Origin: Reclinomonas americana ATCC 50394
Taxonomy: Eukaryota; Jakobida; Jakobea; Jakobida
DNA: 64,000 bases
Reading direction: 5' to 3'
NCBI GenBank assembly: GCA_048213135.1
Contig: PS015297.1
Location: forward strand, 15,410-79,409
The translations under genes and the position numbers were made by a program. A model generated the notes under the pieces. That model searched no databases. It worked only from the letters and a program-made list of their open reading frames with translations, and was not told the DNA's origin. Positions 42,893 to 55,240 of this stretch are shown in pieces; the first letter of the stretch is position 1, and every line of letters begins with the position of its first letter.

Positions 42893-43930
42893 TCTCGCGG
42901 GAGAGAGTGTGTGTGCGCGTGTTGATGCGAGTGGATGAATATTGGTGAAAACGTCGTCGGCGGCAGGCAGTTTCTCTCTGTTGTAGTTGACTGGACACCA
43001 GGGAGGGAGTTAGGGTGGCGACTTTGAAGGAAAGGGAGAGGGAGAGAGCGGGAGAGTGTGATGTGTGCAGGAGGGAGTCGCAAAGGGTAAAAAGGAGGAG
43101 GAGTAATATATGAGCACTACACTCCACATGCGGATTTGGGCATGTTCGCAGTGTTCGCAGTTAATTGTACGAGCCTGGGAACGCGTGGTGTGCTTGACGA
43201 AGTGCGACACCCGCGCCGTGGATGCCAAGCGGTGCGTGAATCTTGATCGAAAACTCTCGCATGAAAAACGCACGTGAAAACTCCGAGATTCTATCTCCGC
43301 GGCAAGCAAACTCCATCTGGAGGATGCAACAGTTTGTCTGCTATGAAAGGAAAACAGCTGTCAACACATTCGCCAGTCTTGACGGCTGTGGTTGGCTTTC
43401 TTGCGTGTGCATTTGCTCACTGAGCTTTGAGCAAGTCGAGAATTCCGATATCGATCGATATCATATATAAGCTGTCTTTGAAGACCAAGTCCAACCACAT
43501 AGATTCAAAACATCAAACACAAACACCATTCTTGAGGGCCGCGGTCAGCTTGCTTGCGTATGCGATGGCCCACTGGGCGTCGAACAAGTGGAGAACTATA
43601 TCGGTCGATATCTTGCACTGGAAATCGACATGGACTCAACTCGAAAATAAATCTGCACAGTAAACCTCCCGCCATCAAGACTGGTGATGCTTTGGATGTG
43701 CTTGTTCTGCGAGCGAAACGGCGACATGCGGCGCACTGTCGTCGTCGCAATGCGAGTCAAGAATCGTGGCACCTTTCGTGGACACCGCCTGCTGCTGCTG
43801 ACAGAGCACCAGCTGGAGGGAGAGGGGTACTACTGGTCGTTATCCACCGCCAGCAAGCGGAGTTCCGGACCACGAGCATCCTTTGGCGCAACGCAGGTTC
43901 ATTCGAGTCTTACATGACGTGTGTCGCGCC
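42893..43930. other. Intergenic, upstream of the 31-exon gene
   Basis: This is less repetitive than most gaps between genes. It holds a diverged tandem duplication of about 160 bases (43380-43480 and 43540-43635), each unit ending near a GATATC-rich palindrome ('gatatcgatcgatatc' at 43448). A related 'atcgatatcttaagcttgga' with 'ctcaattcga' is at 54488, upstream of the NHL gene, so a shared promoter element is possible. No exon is seen. Confidence 0.5.
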
Positions 43931-46900
43931 TCAAAACTCAACGCCGGCATCCTGCCACACGACCAAGTCAGCATATCGATGACGATGCACTTGCCCTCCC
44001 CTTCCGCGCCACTCACCTCCAGCAGCTGGCGACCCAGCTCGGCCACCTTGGCGGGATCCTCGGAATTGAGGTCCTTGTTCATGCCTTGCTGCGCTCAGAA
44101 AGAACGCCATTCAGCATTCTCCAAGGGCAGAGCACATGATGCGCGATGTGTGAAACGAACCATGTCCTTCATGTCTGCCATCTTGATCGCACGGCTGCCG
44201 CTGGCGTCGTGCATGTGGCGAACGGAGAGAAGGCCGGGTGTGACGTAGGCCACGTCGCCGTCGGCCTCGAAGTGGCTGAGTGGGGGAAAGGGAAATGAGG
44301 GGAGAGTAATCGCAGAAGAGAAAGAAAATAAGCAAGACGGAGACGGCAAACTGGAGGAGCAAAACGCTCACCTAGGGGGAAGGGAAAGTGCAGAGAACAA
44401 GGGATTGCAGAAAGGAAAGGAAGCAAAGTAGACGGACGGAGACCCCACTCATCTGCGTTGCTGATTTGGAGAGGCAAACTACCCCACTTGGAGAGGGGCG
44501 AAGAAGAGGAAAAGAAGGGTAAAAAAAGAAAAGCAAGAGGAGAATCATGCAGCTTTGCAGCTGATAGGAGAAACAACACACCCCGCTGGGAGAGGGGAAG
44601 GTAAAGAGAAGGATAGGAGAACGCAGAGACCTCATGCATCCGTGCTGCTGATAGGAGAGGCACAGCACTGTCTTGGAGAGGAGTGATGGAGAGAAAGAAA
44701 GAGGAGAACGCAGCGTCTCGTGCAAGGTGATCACATGCAACTGAGCAGCTGATAGGAGAATCAACATACCCCGCTTGGAGAGGGGGAAAGACAGGAGAAC
44801 ATGGAGACCTCATGCATCTGTGGTGTTGATTGGAGAGGGGGTGAAGAAGGAAAGGAAAGAAACAGAGAAAGCAAGAGGAGAATTCAGCGTCTCGTGAGAT
44901 GATCGCATGCAAAAGTGCAGCTGAGAGAAGAAACGAAACACCCCGCTTGTAGAGGGGGGAGGGAGAGGGACGAGGGAATGAGAAGCTTAGCGGTGTACCA
45001 CTCACCCTTCAAACACCACCACCACATCCGCCACGCCAGTGTAGCCAGGGAACCAGGAGAACGTTCCATCCCGCCGCTGGTTGTCGTGATACGTACCAAA
45101 GTAGGTGGCCAACAGGAGACCATCCTTGTTCTCCTGCGCCATGACGGCCTTGCCGTTGCCGTGCTGCGATACGTCAGTGAGTCGAAGCACAGCAGCAAGC
45201 ATGTGTGCGCCGCTGGTCACGCCACCTTGCGTCCCTCGGTCCACGGGCCCATGTAGCGCAGCTTGCCACGCGCGACCTTGCTGTTGGCACCGTCCTCGGC
45301 GATCCACGTGGTCGAGTAGGGCACGTACAGCATGGTCGTTTGCTCTCTCTTCAGGAGCTCATACATCTGGGCGGCCGCCTGCGTGTGCGCACCAGCGTCG
45401 GGTCTGGCGCCTTGCTGGTGCGATGGGCTGCCGGAGGTGACGAGCTGGGCGGCCAGAGCAAAGGCGTCGGAGTGGTGTCGGTTGACCTCCTCCATGAGCG
45501 AGCGGTGGTCGGCGGCCACGTGGCTGGTCTTGGTCACCGCTTGTGAGACGTCTGGGTGGTCTCGCTTGTCGTTCTGGATAGAGGGAAAGGATTAGGGGAG
45601 AAGGGTTAGAGAGGGGGAAAAGAAGGGGGAAAGGGGAAAGGAAGTGGGTGAAAAGAACATGGGGCAAGGGGGAAAGTGGAAAGGGTGAAGGGAGAGAAGG
45701 GGGACGACAAGGGGTAAGGGCGCGCGGAGTGACTGAAGGAGATAGACGAGAAGGAACTGCAAGCAACGCACTGGAGAAATATAAGGGAAGAGACGAGGGA
45801 AATACAAGCCGAGAGGAGATGAAGGAAAAGAAGGAGACGGAGATTGAAAAGAGAAAGGGTGAGGGGAATGAAAGGGGAATGGCGCGAGCGTACTGAAGGG
45901 AGTACAAAGGAGAAGAAAGGGCGAGGGGAGCGCAAGCAATAGGACGAGAAGTGTGAGTAAAAAACAAGGAAAGGGAGAAGGGAAGGCGAGAAGAGAAGAA
46001 GGAGACGGAGATGGATAAGGGAAAGACGAGGGATATCAATGAAAAGGGCAGGAGGAGGGGACGGAGATGAAAGAGACATGGTGAGACGAAAAACGGGAGG
46101 TGAATACTGATGCATAGAGGAAAGCTCTCTCTCTCTCTCACTCTTTCTGTGCGTCCACGTATGTCTGGCCTCATGTCTTTGCTTCTCGTCCCTTTCCTCT
46201 TGCTGTGACATTCCTGTCTCCGTCGCCGTCTCTCCCCCTCATCCTATTGCTTTCGTTCCCCTCACCCTCCCACCGATTCTTCTCCATCTTCTTCTTCTGT
46301 TGCCTCTTCTGCTTCTCCTTCCTCCTTCTCCTTCCGCTTTTTCTTCTCCTCTCCTCACCCTCTCACCGCTTCTTTCTCTTCTTCTTCTGCTGCTCAACAC
46401 ACCTTCCATTGCCCCACATACACCGACTTGCCCGGGTGCAACCAGATGCCAAAGCCGTGCCTCACACCGGCGTTGAACTCGCCAATGTACGACGATCCGT
46501 CGGGGAACAGGAGGTGACCGCGACCGTGGATCGAGCCGTTGGCACTGTGGAGTGTGCGTGAGTGGTGCCCGCAAGAAAACAAACACAACAAGAGGCCTGA
46601 GACGCAACACTTCGCCACGGTACGTGTACTCGCCCTTGAGTCCGTGGCCTCCGCGGCTGACCATGACGGGGTCGTCGGAGTAGATGACCGCTTGGCCTTG
46701 CATGACGTCGCGCTTGAACGTGGTCGACAGGAAGAAGCTGCAGGCGTGGGCGGCGTTCGAGGCGGGCACGAAGCATTCGCCTGGAAGAGGGAACAGTGAG
46801 GGAAAGGGAGAAGGGGGTAAGGAGGACAAAGAAAATGCACTGGAGACTTATGAAATCGTTTGCGAAACGTACAAAAATGTCTTGACTGAAATCGGAATTT

Positions 46901-48458
46901 CGGGGGAAAGGGAAGGGTGAGGGAAAGGGAGAGGGAGAAGGGCAAAAGGGGAAGGAGAACGGAAAATCAGGGAAAAGAGGAAGGGGAGGAAGGCAGACAA
47001 CGTAGGAGAGGAGAGGTTACTGGGGAAGAAAGAAGGATGGGAGAGGAGAGTACTACAGCGAAAGGCGCAGGACTGGGAACATTTTGTGGAGTTGTAAAAG
47101 AGTGAACAGACAAACGAGAGCAGAAGTAGAGAGAGATTCGTGAAAAGAAACGGGGAGAGATGAAATTGAGAAAAAGAAAGCAGAGCAGAAGGAAGGAAAA
47201 GTATTGAACAAGAGAGAAGAATGAAAAACTGAGAAAATGCAGCAGGAAGACACCGATGGGCGCAAAGAGAGAGAGAGAGAGATCGAAAGCTGACATGCAG
47301 TTAGAGAAAGTAGCAAAGACGCAACGAGAGACAGAGAGACAGATCTGAGGGACAGTGAGTTAAAGCAGCGCAGAAAGAACAGAGGGGCAACGGATAGAGT
47401 GAAAGAACTGTATTGAGAGTACAAACCGGCTCCATCCTTCAAAAACGTGGTGCTGGTGCTGAAGCTGTCGGCACTGTAGACGTCAAAGGAGAGCGACGGG
47501 TTGACCGTCTCCATCACTCCACTGCTGTTCTCCACCACCTCGCCAAAGTACAACGCCCCGCTGCTCGCCTGATAGAGAATCACGCGACCTTGGCTCGAGA
47601 AGCGAGGAGGCTGCGAGGAAACGAGAGAGTGAGACGGGGGAGGGAGAAGGGGGAAGGAGAAGGGAGGACAGGGAAGGGGGAGAGAAGGGGGAAGAGAATG
47701 GGGGAAGAGAATGGGGGAAGAGAATGGGGGAAGAGCAAGGGGAAGCGAAGGGGGGAAAGGACGAGGGAGAGAAGGGGAAGAGAAGGGGAAAGACGGAAGG
47801 GAGAAGAGAAGAGAGAGAGGACAGAGGGAGAGAGAAGCGAGGAGGGGGACGAGAAGGGGAAGAGAAGGAGGAATAAAGGGAGAGAAGTGGGGAGAAGAAG
47901 GGGGAAGACGAAGGGGGAAGGGGAAGGGGGAAGACGAAGGGAGGAAAGGGAAGGGGGAGAGAAGGGGAAGAGAAGGGAGAGAATGAGAGCAACGAGAGCA
48001 GAGATAGAAGAGAGAGAACAGAGGCAAGGGGGAGAGAATAAGAGCAAGGGGAGAAGGAGAATGCAAAGAAGACGAGTAAAAGAAGAGAAAGGCGAACAAG
48101 GGAGAGAGAGAAAGAGAGAGAAGAGAGAAACAGAGAGGAGAAGGGAGAGTCTTGTGCTGCAAGAAAAGCGGAGAGAGATCATCTGCTCTCTCTCACTCAC
48201 ACACACAACACACAGAGTGAGTGACGCACGTGCTTTCTCTCCCTTTACCCCTCTTTCCCTCTTTCCCTCTCCCCGCACACACACCATGAGACCAAGCGCA
48301 GCACGTGCTCTCTCCAAACGGCCCAGCGCCTGCCGGATGCGCTCATCGCCGGCACTCAGACGTGCCAGAGCATTCCCATCGTGCGGCACATCCGCGTACC
48401 ACTGTTGCACGGGCGCGGGGGATCCAGAGCCAGAGGCACCTTGCTGTTTCGGTGGCAT
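43931..48458 (-). CDS. MORN-repeat-containing protein A, 461 residues, paralog of protein B
   Basis: Exons 5' to 3': 48285-48458, 47427-47610, 46609-46780, 46403-46544, 45226-45573, 45006-45163, 44161-44275, 44017-44088, 43931-43951. All joins keep frame. The N-terminus is Gln/Ser/Pro-rich, then a short helix (RIRQALGRLERARAAL). Residues 59-177 read as a beta domain (RVILYQASSGALYFGEVVE, GECFVPAS, SFFLSTTF, EYTYRGE). Residues 178-224 hold MORN motifs: GRGHLLFPDGSSYIGEF, GVRHGFGIW and YVGQW. The rest has HGNGK and ADVVVVFEG, matched one for one in protein B. MORN proteins commonly bind membrane lipids or link membranes to cytoskeleton. Protein A has no N-terminal lipidation signal, unlike B. 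The two genes are divergent and share intron positions, so they arose by inverted duplication. Confidence 0.88.
44380..44985. repeat. Degenerate minisatellite in intron 6 of MORN gene A
   Basis: 'cagctgataggagaa' followed by 'acacaccccgct(t)ggagagggg' recurs near 44558, 44745 and 44921, with half-units near 44455 and 44645. The basic unit is about 90 bases, with higher-order spacing of about 180. Confidence 0.8.
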
Positions 48459-49357
48459 AAGAGAGAGAGGAGGTGTGCACACACGCAGAGTAAGAGAAAA
48501 AGGGTGTTTGGTTTCTTTTTGTCCAGCAACGAACGAATCCGGACGTGATTACACAAAAAGAATAAGGCGTTTATTGGTTGTTCGGCGACGAGTGCTTGCT
48601 GTTCTGGCACGGAAGGCGAGTCGGGTGGCTCTTCTTGCAGCATCCTCGGAGTTACCGATTTGACACAAGCACCAACTGCGTTCGTTGTGTAGATTCATGC
48701 GCGAGGAATGTTGCAAAGGCGGAGCACGCAAGTCGGCACCTGCAGCTCCCGGCTCCAGTTACAGGCGCCGGCGTGCAACGAATTGCAATCGCAGAAGCCG
48801 ATTCCTGATCTGCGATCGGCTTGCGCATGCACGAGAGATGCAGCTTTGGGTGGAGGATGCAAGTCGTCACACGTCGACTTCCAGCTGCAGCAGCCAGCTA
48901 TACTCGTACGCGTTGTCGGTAAGGGATTTGTCGGTGTTTGTCGCATTATTGGAATGTGGTGAATGAAGTGCTTTGTTGCAATTGTCGTCGACTTGCCCAA
49001 TATTTGATGCAATTCAAAAACCACCTCTGCCTGTTGTTCCGGCTCCGCGTTCGTCGCAGAACCGTGCTTGATGGATGGAGCCTTGAGGTGAAGGATGCAA
49101 GGCGGTCCAGCAGCGACCACTGGCAGTTTCGTTCGCCAGTGTTCGATGCAACTGAAAACCACCTCTTGCTCTCCTTCTGCATGCACGATGCGCGCAGTTC
49201 GGCAGGGCGTACATGGGCAGTTGAATGGCGAGTCGGCACCTGTCCAGCCTGCGTGGTCATGGCAGTTAAAGTTTCCAGACAAGCGTCCGGATGCGGAAAG
49301 TGTTACACTATATACGAGTTATTCTTTTTTGCTGTTGTTGCGTGCGCGAGAGTGACT
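48459..49357. promoter_or_regulatory. Bidirectional intergenic region between MORN paralogs
   Basis: Both genes start outward from this 900-base region, so it should hold both promoters. No TATA box is convincing. It contains diverged duplicates: 'gatgcaa(t/c)t(c/g)aaaaccacctc' at about 49008 and 49147, 'ggaggatgcaagtcgtc' near 48855 against 'gaaggatgcaaggcggtc' near 49090, and 'gagtcggcacctg' at 49229, related to 'aagtcggcacctgc' at 48731. Confidence 0.45.
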
Positions 49358-49906
49358 ATGGGCAGTGGATGCAGTCGTTGCTGTGGAGGCACCTCGGGGT
49401 GCTGTGGAGGCACCTCGGGGTGCTGTGGAGGCTCGTCGGGGTGCTGCTGCTGCTGTGTGAGCACCAAGGCGCAGCCGTTGCCGCCTGCGCCGCGTACGGC
49501 GCCCGTGACAGTGGCGTGGTATCTGGAGCTGCGCGATGAGCGGGCGCATGAGGATGTGCGTGTGGTGCGCGCGCTGGCGTTTTTGGAGAGGGCGAGGAGG
49601 GAGCATGATGTGCAGGTGAGCGTGTGTGTGAGATGCGCGGGGATATTCTTTGCGTGAGGGGGAGCAGTTTAGACGCGTTTATCTGCATTTGTTTCTCTCT
49701 CTCTCTCACACACACACACACTCTCCCTCTCATGCCGCTTTTCGTTTGTGCTGCATGTTGGGTGGTGGAGCGAAAAGGAGCAAGAAAACCAGAGATGTTC
49801 GGCAGTCTTTCGTCTCTCTCACTCTTTCCATTATCTCAGTGAGTAAGTGAGCTCCTCGCTTCGACTCTCTCTTTGTGCAAAGTAAGTCTCTCTCTCTCTC
49901 TGTATT

Positions 49907-49937
<31 letters not shown>

Positions 49938-52900
49938 NNNNNNNNNNNNNNNNNNNNNNNNNNNNNNNNNNNNNNNNNNNNNNNNNNNNNNNNNNNNNNN
50001 NNNNNNNNNNNNNNNNNNNNNNNNNNNNNNNNNNNNNNNNNNNNNNNNNNNNNNNNNNNNNNNNNNNNNNNNNNNNNNNNNNNNNNNNNNNNNNNNNNNN
50101 NNNNNNNNNNNNNNNNNNNNNNNNNNNNNNNNNNNNNNNNNNNNNNNNNNNNNNNNNNNNNNNNNNNNNNNNNNNNNNNNNNNNNNNNNNNNNNNNNNNN
50201 NNNNNNNNNNNNNNNNNNNNNNNNNNNNNNNNNNNNNNNNNNNNNNNNNNNNNNNNNNNNNNNNNNNNNNNNNNNNNNNNNNNNNNNNNNNNNNNNNNNN
50301 NNNNNNNNNNNNNNNNNNNNNNNNNNNNNNNNNNNNNNNNNNNNNNNNNNNNNNNNNNNNNNNNNNNNNNNNNNNNNNNNNNNNNNNNNNNNNNNNNNNN
50401 NNNNNNNNNNNNNNNNNNNNNNNNNNNNNNNNNNNNNNNNNNNNNNNNNNNNNNNNNNNNNNNNNNNTTTCGTTCTCTCTCACTCTTTCCTACTTATTCT
50501 CAGTGAGTAAGTAGAGCTCCTCCGTCTTCGTACTCTCTCTTTCGTTGTCAAGTAAGTACTCTCTCTCTCTCTGTATTCTTCTCTCTCTCTCTCTCTCCCT
50601 CTCTCTCTCCCTCTCTCTCTCTGTATTTCTCCCTCCCCCCCTCTCTCTCTTCCTTCGTGTGTGCTGCAAAGGTGCTGCGTTGAGGGAGAATGTACATGTG
50701 TGTGTTTATGGAAGAGGGCAAGGAGTGATATCGTCCAATGATCGCGTGCATACGTTCTTTCCTCGTTTCTGCTGCATGAGTGGGAAACGTCCACTCCTCT
50801 CCTTCTTCCCTCCTACGCAGCAACGTCTCTTGTTTGTCTTCTCGCCAACTTAAGAAAACTGCCAGTCTCATTACGGCAACATCGTCGTTTGGCGCCCTGT
50901 TCCCTCTCCTTTTCCTCTCGTGCTCTTCCTTCACGCGCAGTAACGATTCTTGCTTGCTTTCTTATAGTCTTGAGGAAGCTGCCAGTCTCTTCGCAGCATA
51001 ACCGTCGCTCCTGTTCCTTCTCTCCTCTCACCCTTCTCTCTCTTTCCTCTCTTGCGCTTCCCTCATGCACAGCAAGACTGTTCTTCTTTGCCCGCTCCCT
51101 ATGTGTGCCAGTCGTCATCACGATCCTGCTCCCATCTCTCCCTTTCCCACCTCTCCCATTTCCTGCTACCTCCCGCTCACCCTTTTGCGGTCCCCAGGCT
51201 CCTCCCATTCCTCGCACCGGCAATGTGCTGATCTGCGAGCTGACCAACGGCGTGGTGTTCCACGGCGAGGTGGTGTTGAGTACCGAGTCGGCCACCGGCG
51301 CCGTGCTCGTGAGTCTCAATCTGGAGCTGGACGTGCGCTTCCGTGATCCCGACATGAAGCCCAAGTATCTCAAGCATGGCTATGGTGCGTGGAGGGGAGT
51401 GGGGGGGAGAGGGAGGGAGGGAGGGAGGGGAGGGGGGAGGGAGGGGGACAATTCTTGCACTTTGAGAGCGGAGACAGCGAGATGTGCACCATGAGGAATC
51501 AGAAGGCATGGTTCGTCTGGCTGGTGTGGAGGGGTGAATGATTTCGATCGTCAGTGAGGAGATCTCCCACTCCGCTCTGCAAAATAGACAGCCGATGAGA
51601 GAAGGAAGCTACCTCCCTAACAGAATCAAGTGAAGCTTCCTTCTTGTTCTGGCACTCACCAAGCGAGGCTACATGCAGACTTGGCGAAAGCCTTGTCCTC
51701 TTTCCCACCGATGGGGCAATTCCTTTCATTCTTTTCCCACTCACAGAGATCGTTTCTCAAAGACAGGGCCTTGAAGCTGAGTTCTCGCTCCTTGTGCCCC
51801 AGAGTCATTCTGGTGTTGCAAGCATGCACGGGTCTCACTTTCTCATTCGCATCTCTCTCGCATACTCACTCACAGAGATCGGTTCTCTAGGATAGCGTGA
51901 TGCAGAACAGGTTGAAGCGGAGCCCTTGCTCTTTGTGCTCAAGAGTGAGGCAGTGCGGGTGCACACTGAGGTTTTGGACGAAGCACTTCTCTATTTCTCT
52001 CGGCCTCTCTGTTTCTCTCACACTCAGGGACAGCAAAATGCAGTGCAGGTTGAAGCGGAGCCCTTGCTCTTTGTGCTCAGAGTAAGGAGCTCATAGCAAG
52101 CGCTTCTTTGTTCTCTTCCCTTTTTTCGTTCTCTCTCTCCCTCCTCTCTCTCTCTCCCAGAATACGTGCCCTCACCCTTACATGGCTTCTCTTGCACTCA
52201 CAAAGAGACATGCCTGGCAACACCCTCCGCTCCAGTCAGAGAGGCAGTGAGAGTGACCACTGTATTTTTTCCGTACCTCCCTCCCTCACTTTCTCCCTTC
52301 CTCTACCCTTCCCTACCCCCTCCCAGGCGAGTGCGGACTGCCCTCCGACATTGGCACCGGCCGTGTCGCCGATTTTTACATCTCCACCGCCTTTTTCAAC
52401 GACAGTATGGCGGGCGACGCATTCATCTTTGCGGCGCGACCGACGCTTCTCAGCGAGTTCGCCGTGCCCGGTCCGTACACGTACCGCGGCCAAGTGTTGC
52501 GTCTCTGTTCTGTTCAAAGCACGTCATTATTCTCGTGCTGACCCCCCCCCCCCCCCACTTGCACAGGCGAGACGACGCGCTCGACGGCAACGGTGCGCTG
52601 GTGTTCCCCGATCACTCGACGTACCGCGGCAGCTTCCGGCGCGGCCTGCGTGAAGGCTACGGCGTCTGGGAGGGCGCGAGCGGCGACTTCTACCGCGGAG
52701 AATGGGTGGTGCGTCTCAGCTAGCGGGTGGTGGCTCCGTCGCTTTCCACCACCACCACCACCATTGACAATGTTTGTGCAGGCCGATCAGCGACAGGGTA
52801 CGCACGAAGTGGGCCTCAGCGACGACATGCATCGCTGGTGTCAGGCGGTGCGAGAGGTCGCATCGCCCAGTGTGACGGTCGACCCGTGCACGCAGTGGGG

Positions 52901-53596
52901 ATTGCGGTACTGGCGACCGCATGATTTCGAGGAGGCCGAGAGCAACGGCACCGTGCCGCTGTCGAGAACCGTCACCGCTTTTGGCGATGTGCTGTTTGCC
53001 GGTGCCTGGGAGGGTGGCAAGAAGGTGAGTAGGTGCACGTGGGTGGAGTGGGGAAAGAGGGAAGGAGACTGAAGTGGTTTACTCACACGCGTGCCGCATG
53101 TCACAGCACGGCTTTGGCGTCATGCTGCAACGAGGCCACATTGACGACGCCACGCTCAAGCGGCCGGTGCTGGCGCGGTTCACGGGCATGTTTGTGAATG
53201 GTGTGCGGTACTTTGGCATGTACGAGTGGTTCCCCGCCAAGACCAATGTGCCGGTGGTGGTGGTGTATGAGGGGTGAGTGGGTGGAGAGAGGAGGGGGAG
53301 GGGGAGGGGGAAAGACAAACGAGACTCACTGACTCTGGTATGCAGTTCCTTTGCGCGCGACCAAGGTGGTCTGACTGGCGGCGGCAAGTTGTGGGCCTAC
53401 CACGTGGATCAGCCGGCGCGGCACATGGTCTTGTGTGAATCGGTTCCGGTGTGTGTGGCTGTGGTTGTTTCTGTGTGTGGGTGTGTAAGTTTGGTCTGAC
53501 TTTTTATTCTGGCTGCAGACCGAGGGTGGCACGCTTGATTTTGTTGGTCTGCGCAGTCTGGTGCGACCGCTTACGGATGAGGCGGCGCCGGCGTGA
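49358..53596 (+). CDS. MORN-repeat-containing protein B with predicted N-myristoyl/palmitoyl anchor, 448 residues
   Basis: Exons: 49358-49615, 51198-51384, 52327-52495, 52567-52708, 52782-53024, 53107-53273, 53346-53448, 53519-53596, all in frame. It starts MGSGCSRCCGG, then CCGGTSG units and a five-Cys run. Gly2 with Ser/Cys in the next positions is a typical myristoylation plus palmitoylation site, so membrane attachment is likely. After a short helix (VVRALAFLERARREH) it follows protein A: VLICELTNGVVFHGEVV, GECGLPSDIG, YISTAFFND, YTYRGQ, then MORN units (ALVFPDHSTYRGSF, GLREGYGVW, FYRGEW), HGFGVMLQRG and VPVVVVYEG. Intron phases match protein A at six positions. A and B likely share a membrane-proximal structural role; only B carries the lipid anchor. 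Confidence 0.88.
49805..50650. repeat. Gap of 530 N flanked by two copies of the same sequence
   Basis: N fills 49938-50467. The left flank (49807-49930) and right flank (50468-50590) both read 'ctctctcactctttcc', 'cagtgagtaagt', 'gagctcct' and 'agtaagt' followed by CT repeats, differing by scattered single-base insertions. Both are inside MORN gene B intron 1. Confidence 0.85.
50800..51090. repeat. Three-copy tandem repeat in intron 1 of MORN gene B
   Basis: 'acgcag(c/t)aacg(t/a)(c/t)tcttg' with 'aagctgccagtctc' variants lies near 50815 and 50936, and a weaker copy near 51066 (atgcacagcaagactgttct). Period is about 122-130. Each copy carries an acceptor-like CAG. Confidence 0.7.
51655..52090. 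repeat. Tandem repeat, period about 138, in intron 2 of MORN gene B
   Basis: 'ggttgaagcggagcccttgc' then 'tctttgtgctcagagt' is at 51910 and 52047, with a diverged unit at 51769 (cttgaagctgagttctcgct). Confidence 0.85.
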
Positions 53597-54678
53597 GGTC
53601 GAGGAGCAGGGCGGCGGAAAAGTCGTGAGCGTTGTGAATGAATCAGTCGGTGATACTGGCAATGATGCTTGAGGCAGCGTCTTTACAGAGTTTTTGCCAC
53701 GCTCCTATTACTTCGTTATTGGTGTGGATCCAGATACACTGCTGTCGGCAGGAAGGCAGACACTACAACAACAACAACAGCTTTACGTTATCCAACAGCA
53801 ACACAGCTGCATGATGATCACCATCTTGAGTGAGCACCAGAAACTCAGACGACACGGAAAATAGCAAGAAAAAGTCGAGATGGCTACATGCTGGCGTTTC
53901 TGCAAGAGAAACCACGGCTCATGACAAGCATGGATTTGACGCCGAATTCCACACGGCCCTCTTCGATGGAAAGTGTAGCGCCAAGCGCTGTCACCAAGAC
54001 CACATGTGCAAGTAGATCATGAGGAAAGCGTGTGCATGGGTGTGAGTCAGTCTCGGTGCGGCCACACATGCGGGTTTATGCTTCTGCGTTCGAATGCAGC
54101 CATCCGCGGCCGTTTGCTTGCTTCGCGGATCCGGACCCGGCTTTGCTTTGTGTGCGTTGCTACGGCCTTTCCCCGAATTCGATGTGCCGTGTATGATCGC
54201 AGAAAACGCTATGCGTCTTTGCAAGCGCGTCAAATCCACTGGTCAACCACGCTTATGCTGTGAAGATCGCAGTTCTCGACTTGTTCGGAGCTCCGAGAGC
54301 GAACACACACACACAAGGGACCTGCTGCTGCCTCAAGATTGGTGTCTGTGTTGATGTTTTGAAAATGTGGGCTTGGTCATCAAGGCAGCTGTTGCTTGTT
54401 TGTTGGTGAATGAATTTGTTGTTGTTGTTGCTGCTGCCTGATCATGAATGAATTTGTGAACGTTGTTGCATCTCGGACTCCCGTTGCATCGATATCTTAA
54501 GCTTGGACTCAATTCGAACACGCGTAATTATAAATGAATGCTAAGGCACAGTGCAAGGCATGCCGCACCTCGCACCCTCCAGCCATTTTGAGATTGTGCG
54601 ATCGGTGCTTTGTTCGATCCAAAATTCCCGCCCATTTGTTGGTTTGCATCACTTTTCGCGCACGCGCCACACACACAA
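53597..54678. other. Intergenic upstream of the NHL gene
   Basis: No exon-like sequence is seen. It holds short ACA and TTG repeats (53764-53782, 54416-54436) and a repeated phrase 'gaatgaatttgt' (54409, 54445). The GATATC-containing element at 54488 resembles one at 43600. Confidence 0.5.
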
Positions 54679-55202
54679 ATGCGTCTTCTCACGCTCTCGT
54701 GCGTTCTCCTCGCGCTTCTCTGCGCTGCTTGCATCGTCAGCGTGGCACATGGTGAGTCACACGCACACCACCAGCACACACATTCTCGGGCACACACAAC
54801 ACTTGTTGTTGCGCAGCACACGCTGCAAGTATGTTCACACTCACACACTCGTCTCTCTCTCTTTCCTCTGGCGTGGCAGTGATCCTTCTGCACACTCGTT
54901 GCACATTGTGTGTGTGAGGCACTGCTTTGTGTGTGAGATTGGGGCTTGGTGTGCTGGCGAAAATGTCCGCGTGCGCGCACTTGGTTTCCGAGTCTCCCTC
55001 AGATTCTGAGAGATACCCACGCCGCGTCTGCACGCGGAGGAGGTGGGGAACATGCAGCGCGCGCGAGAGAGGACACTGAGTGAAGAAAAAAGTAAAGAGA
55101 GAGAGAGAGAGAGAGGAGTGAGAGAGAAAGAAAACAGACACGCGCTGCGACTTGTACAATTCGGGCATGCATGGGTGTGAAAAAAACGAGACGTGTGTGT
55201 GT

Positions 55203-55240
<38 letters not shown>

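Noticed and set aside
47413-48663. Arg/Glu/Gly-rich plus-strand frames opposite MORN gene A
   Set aside because: They are antisense to a pyrimidine-rich intron and to true exons.
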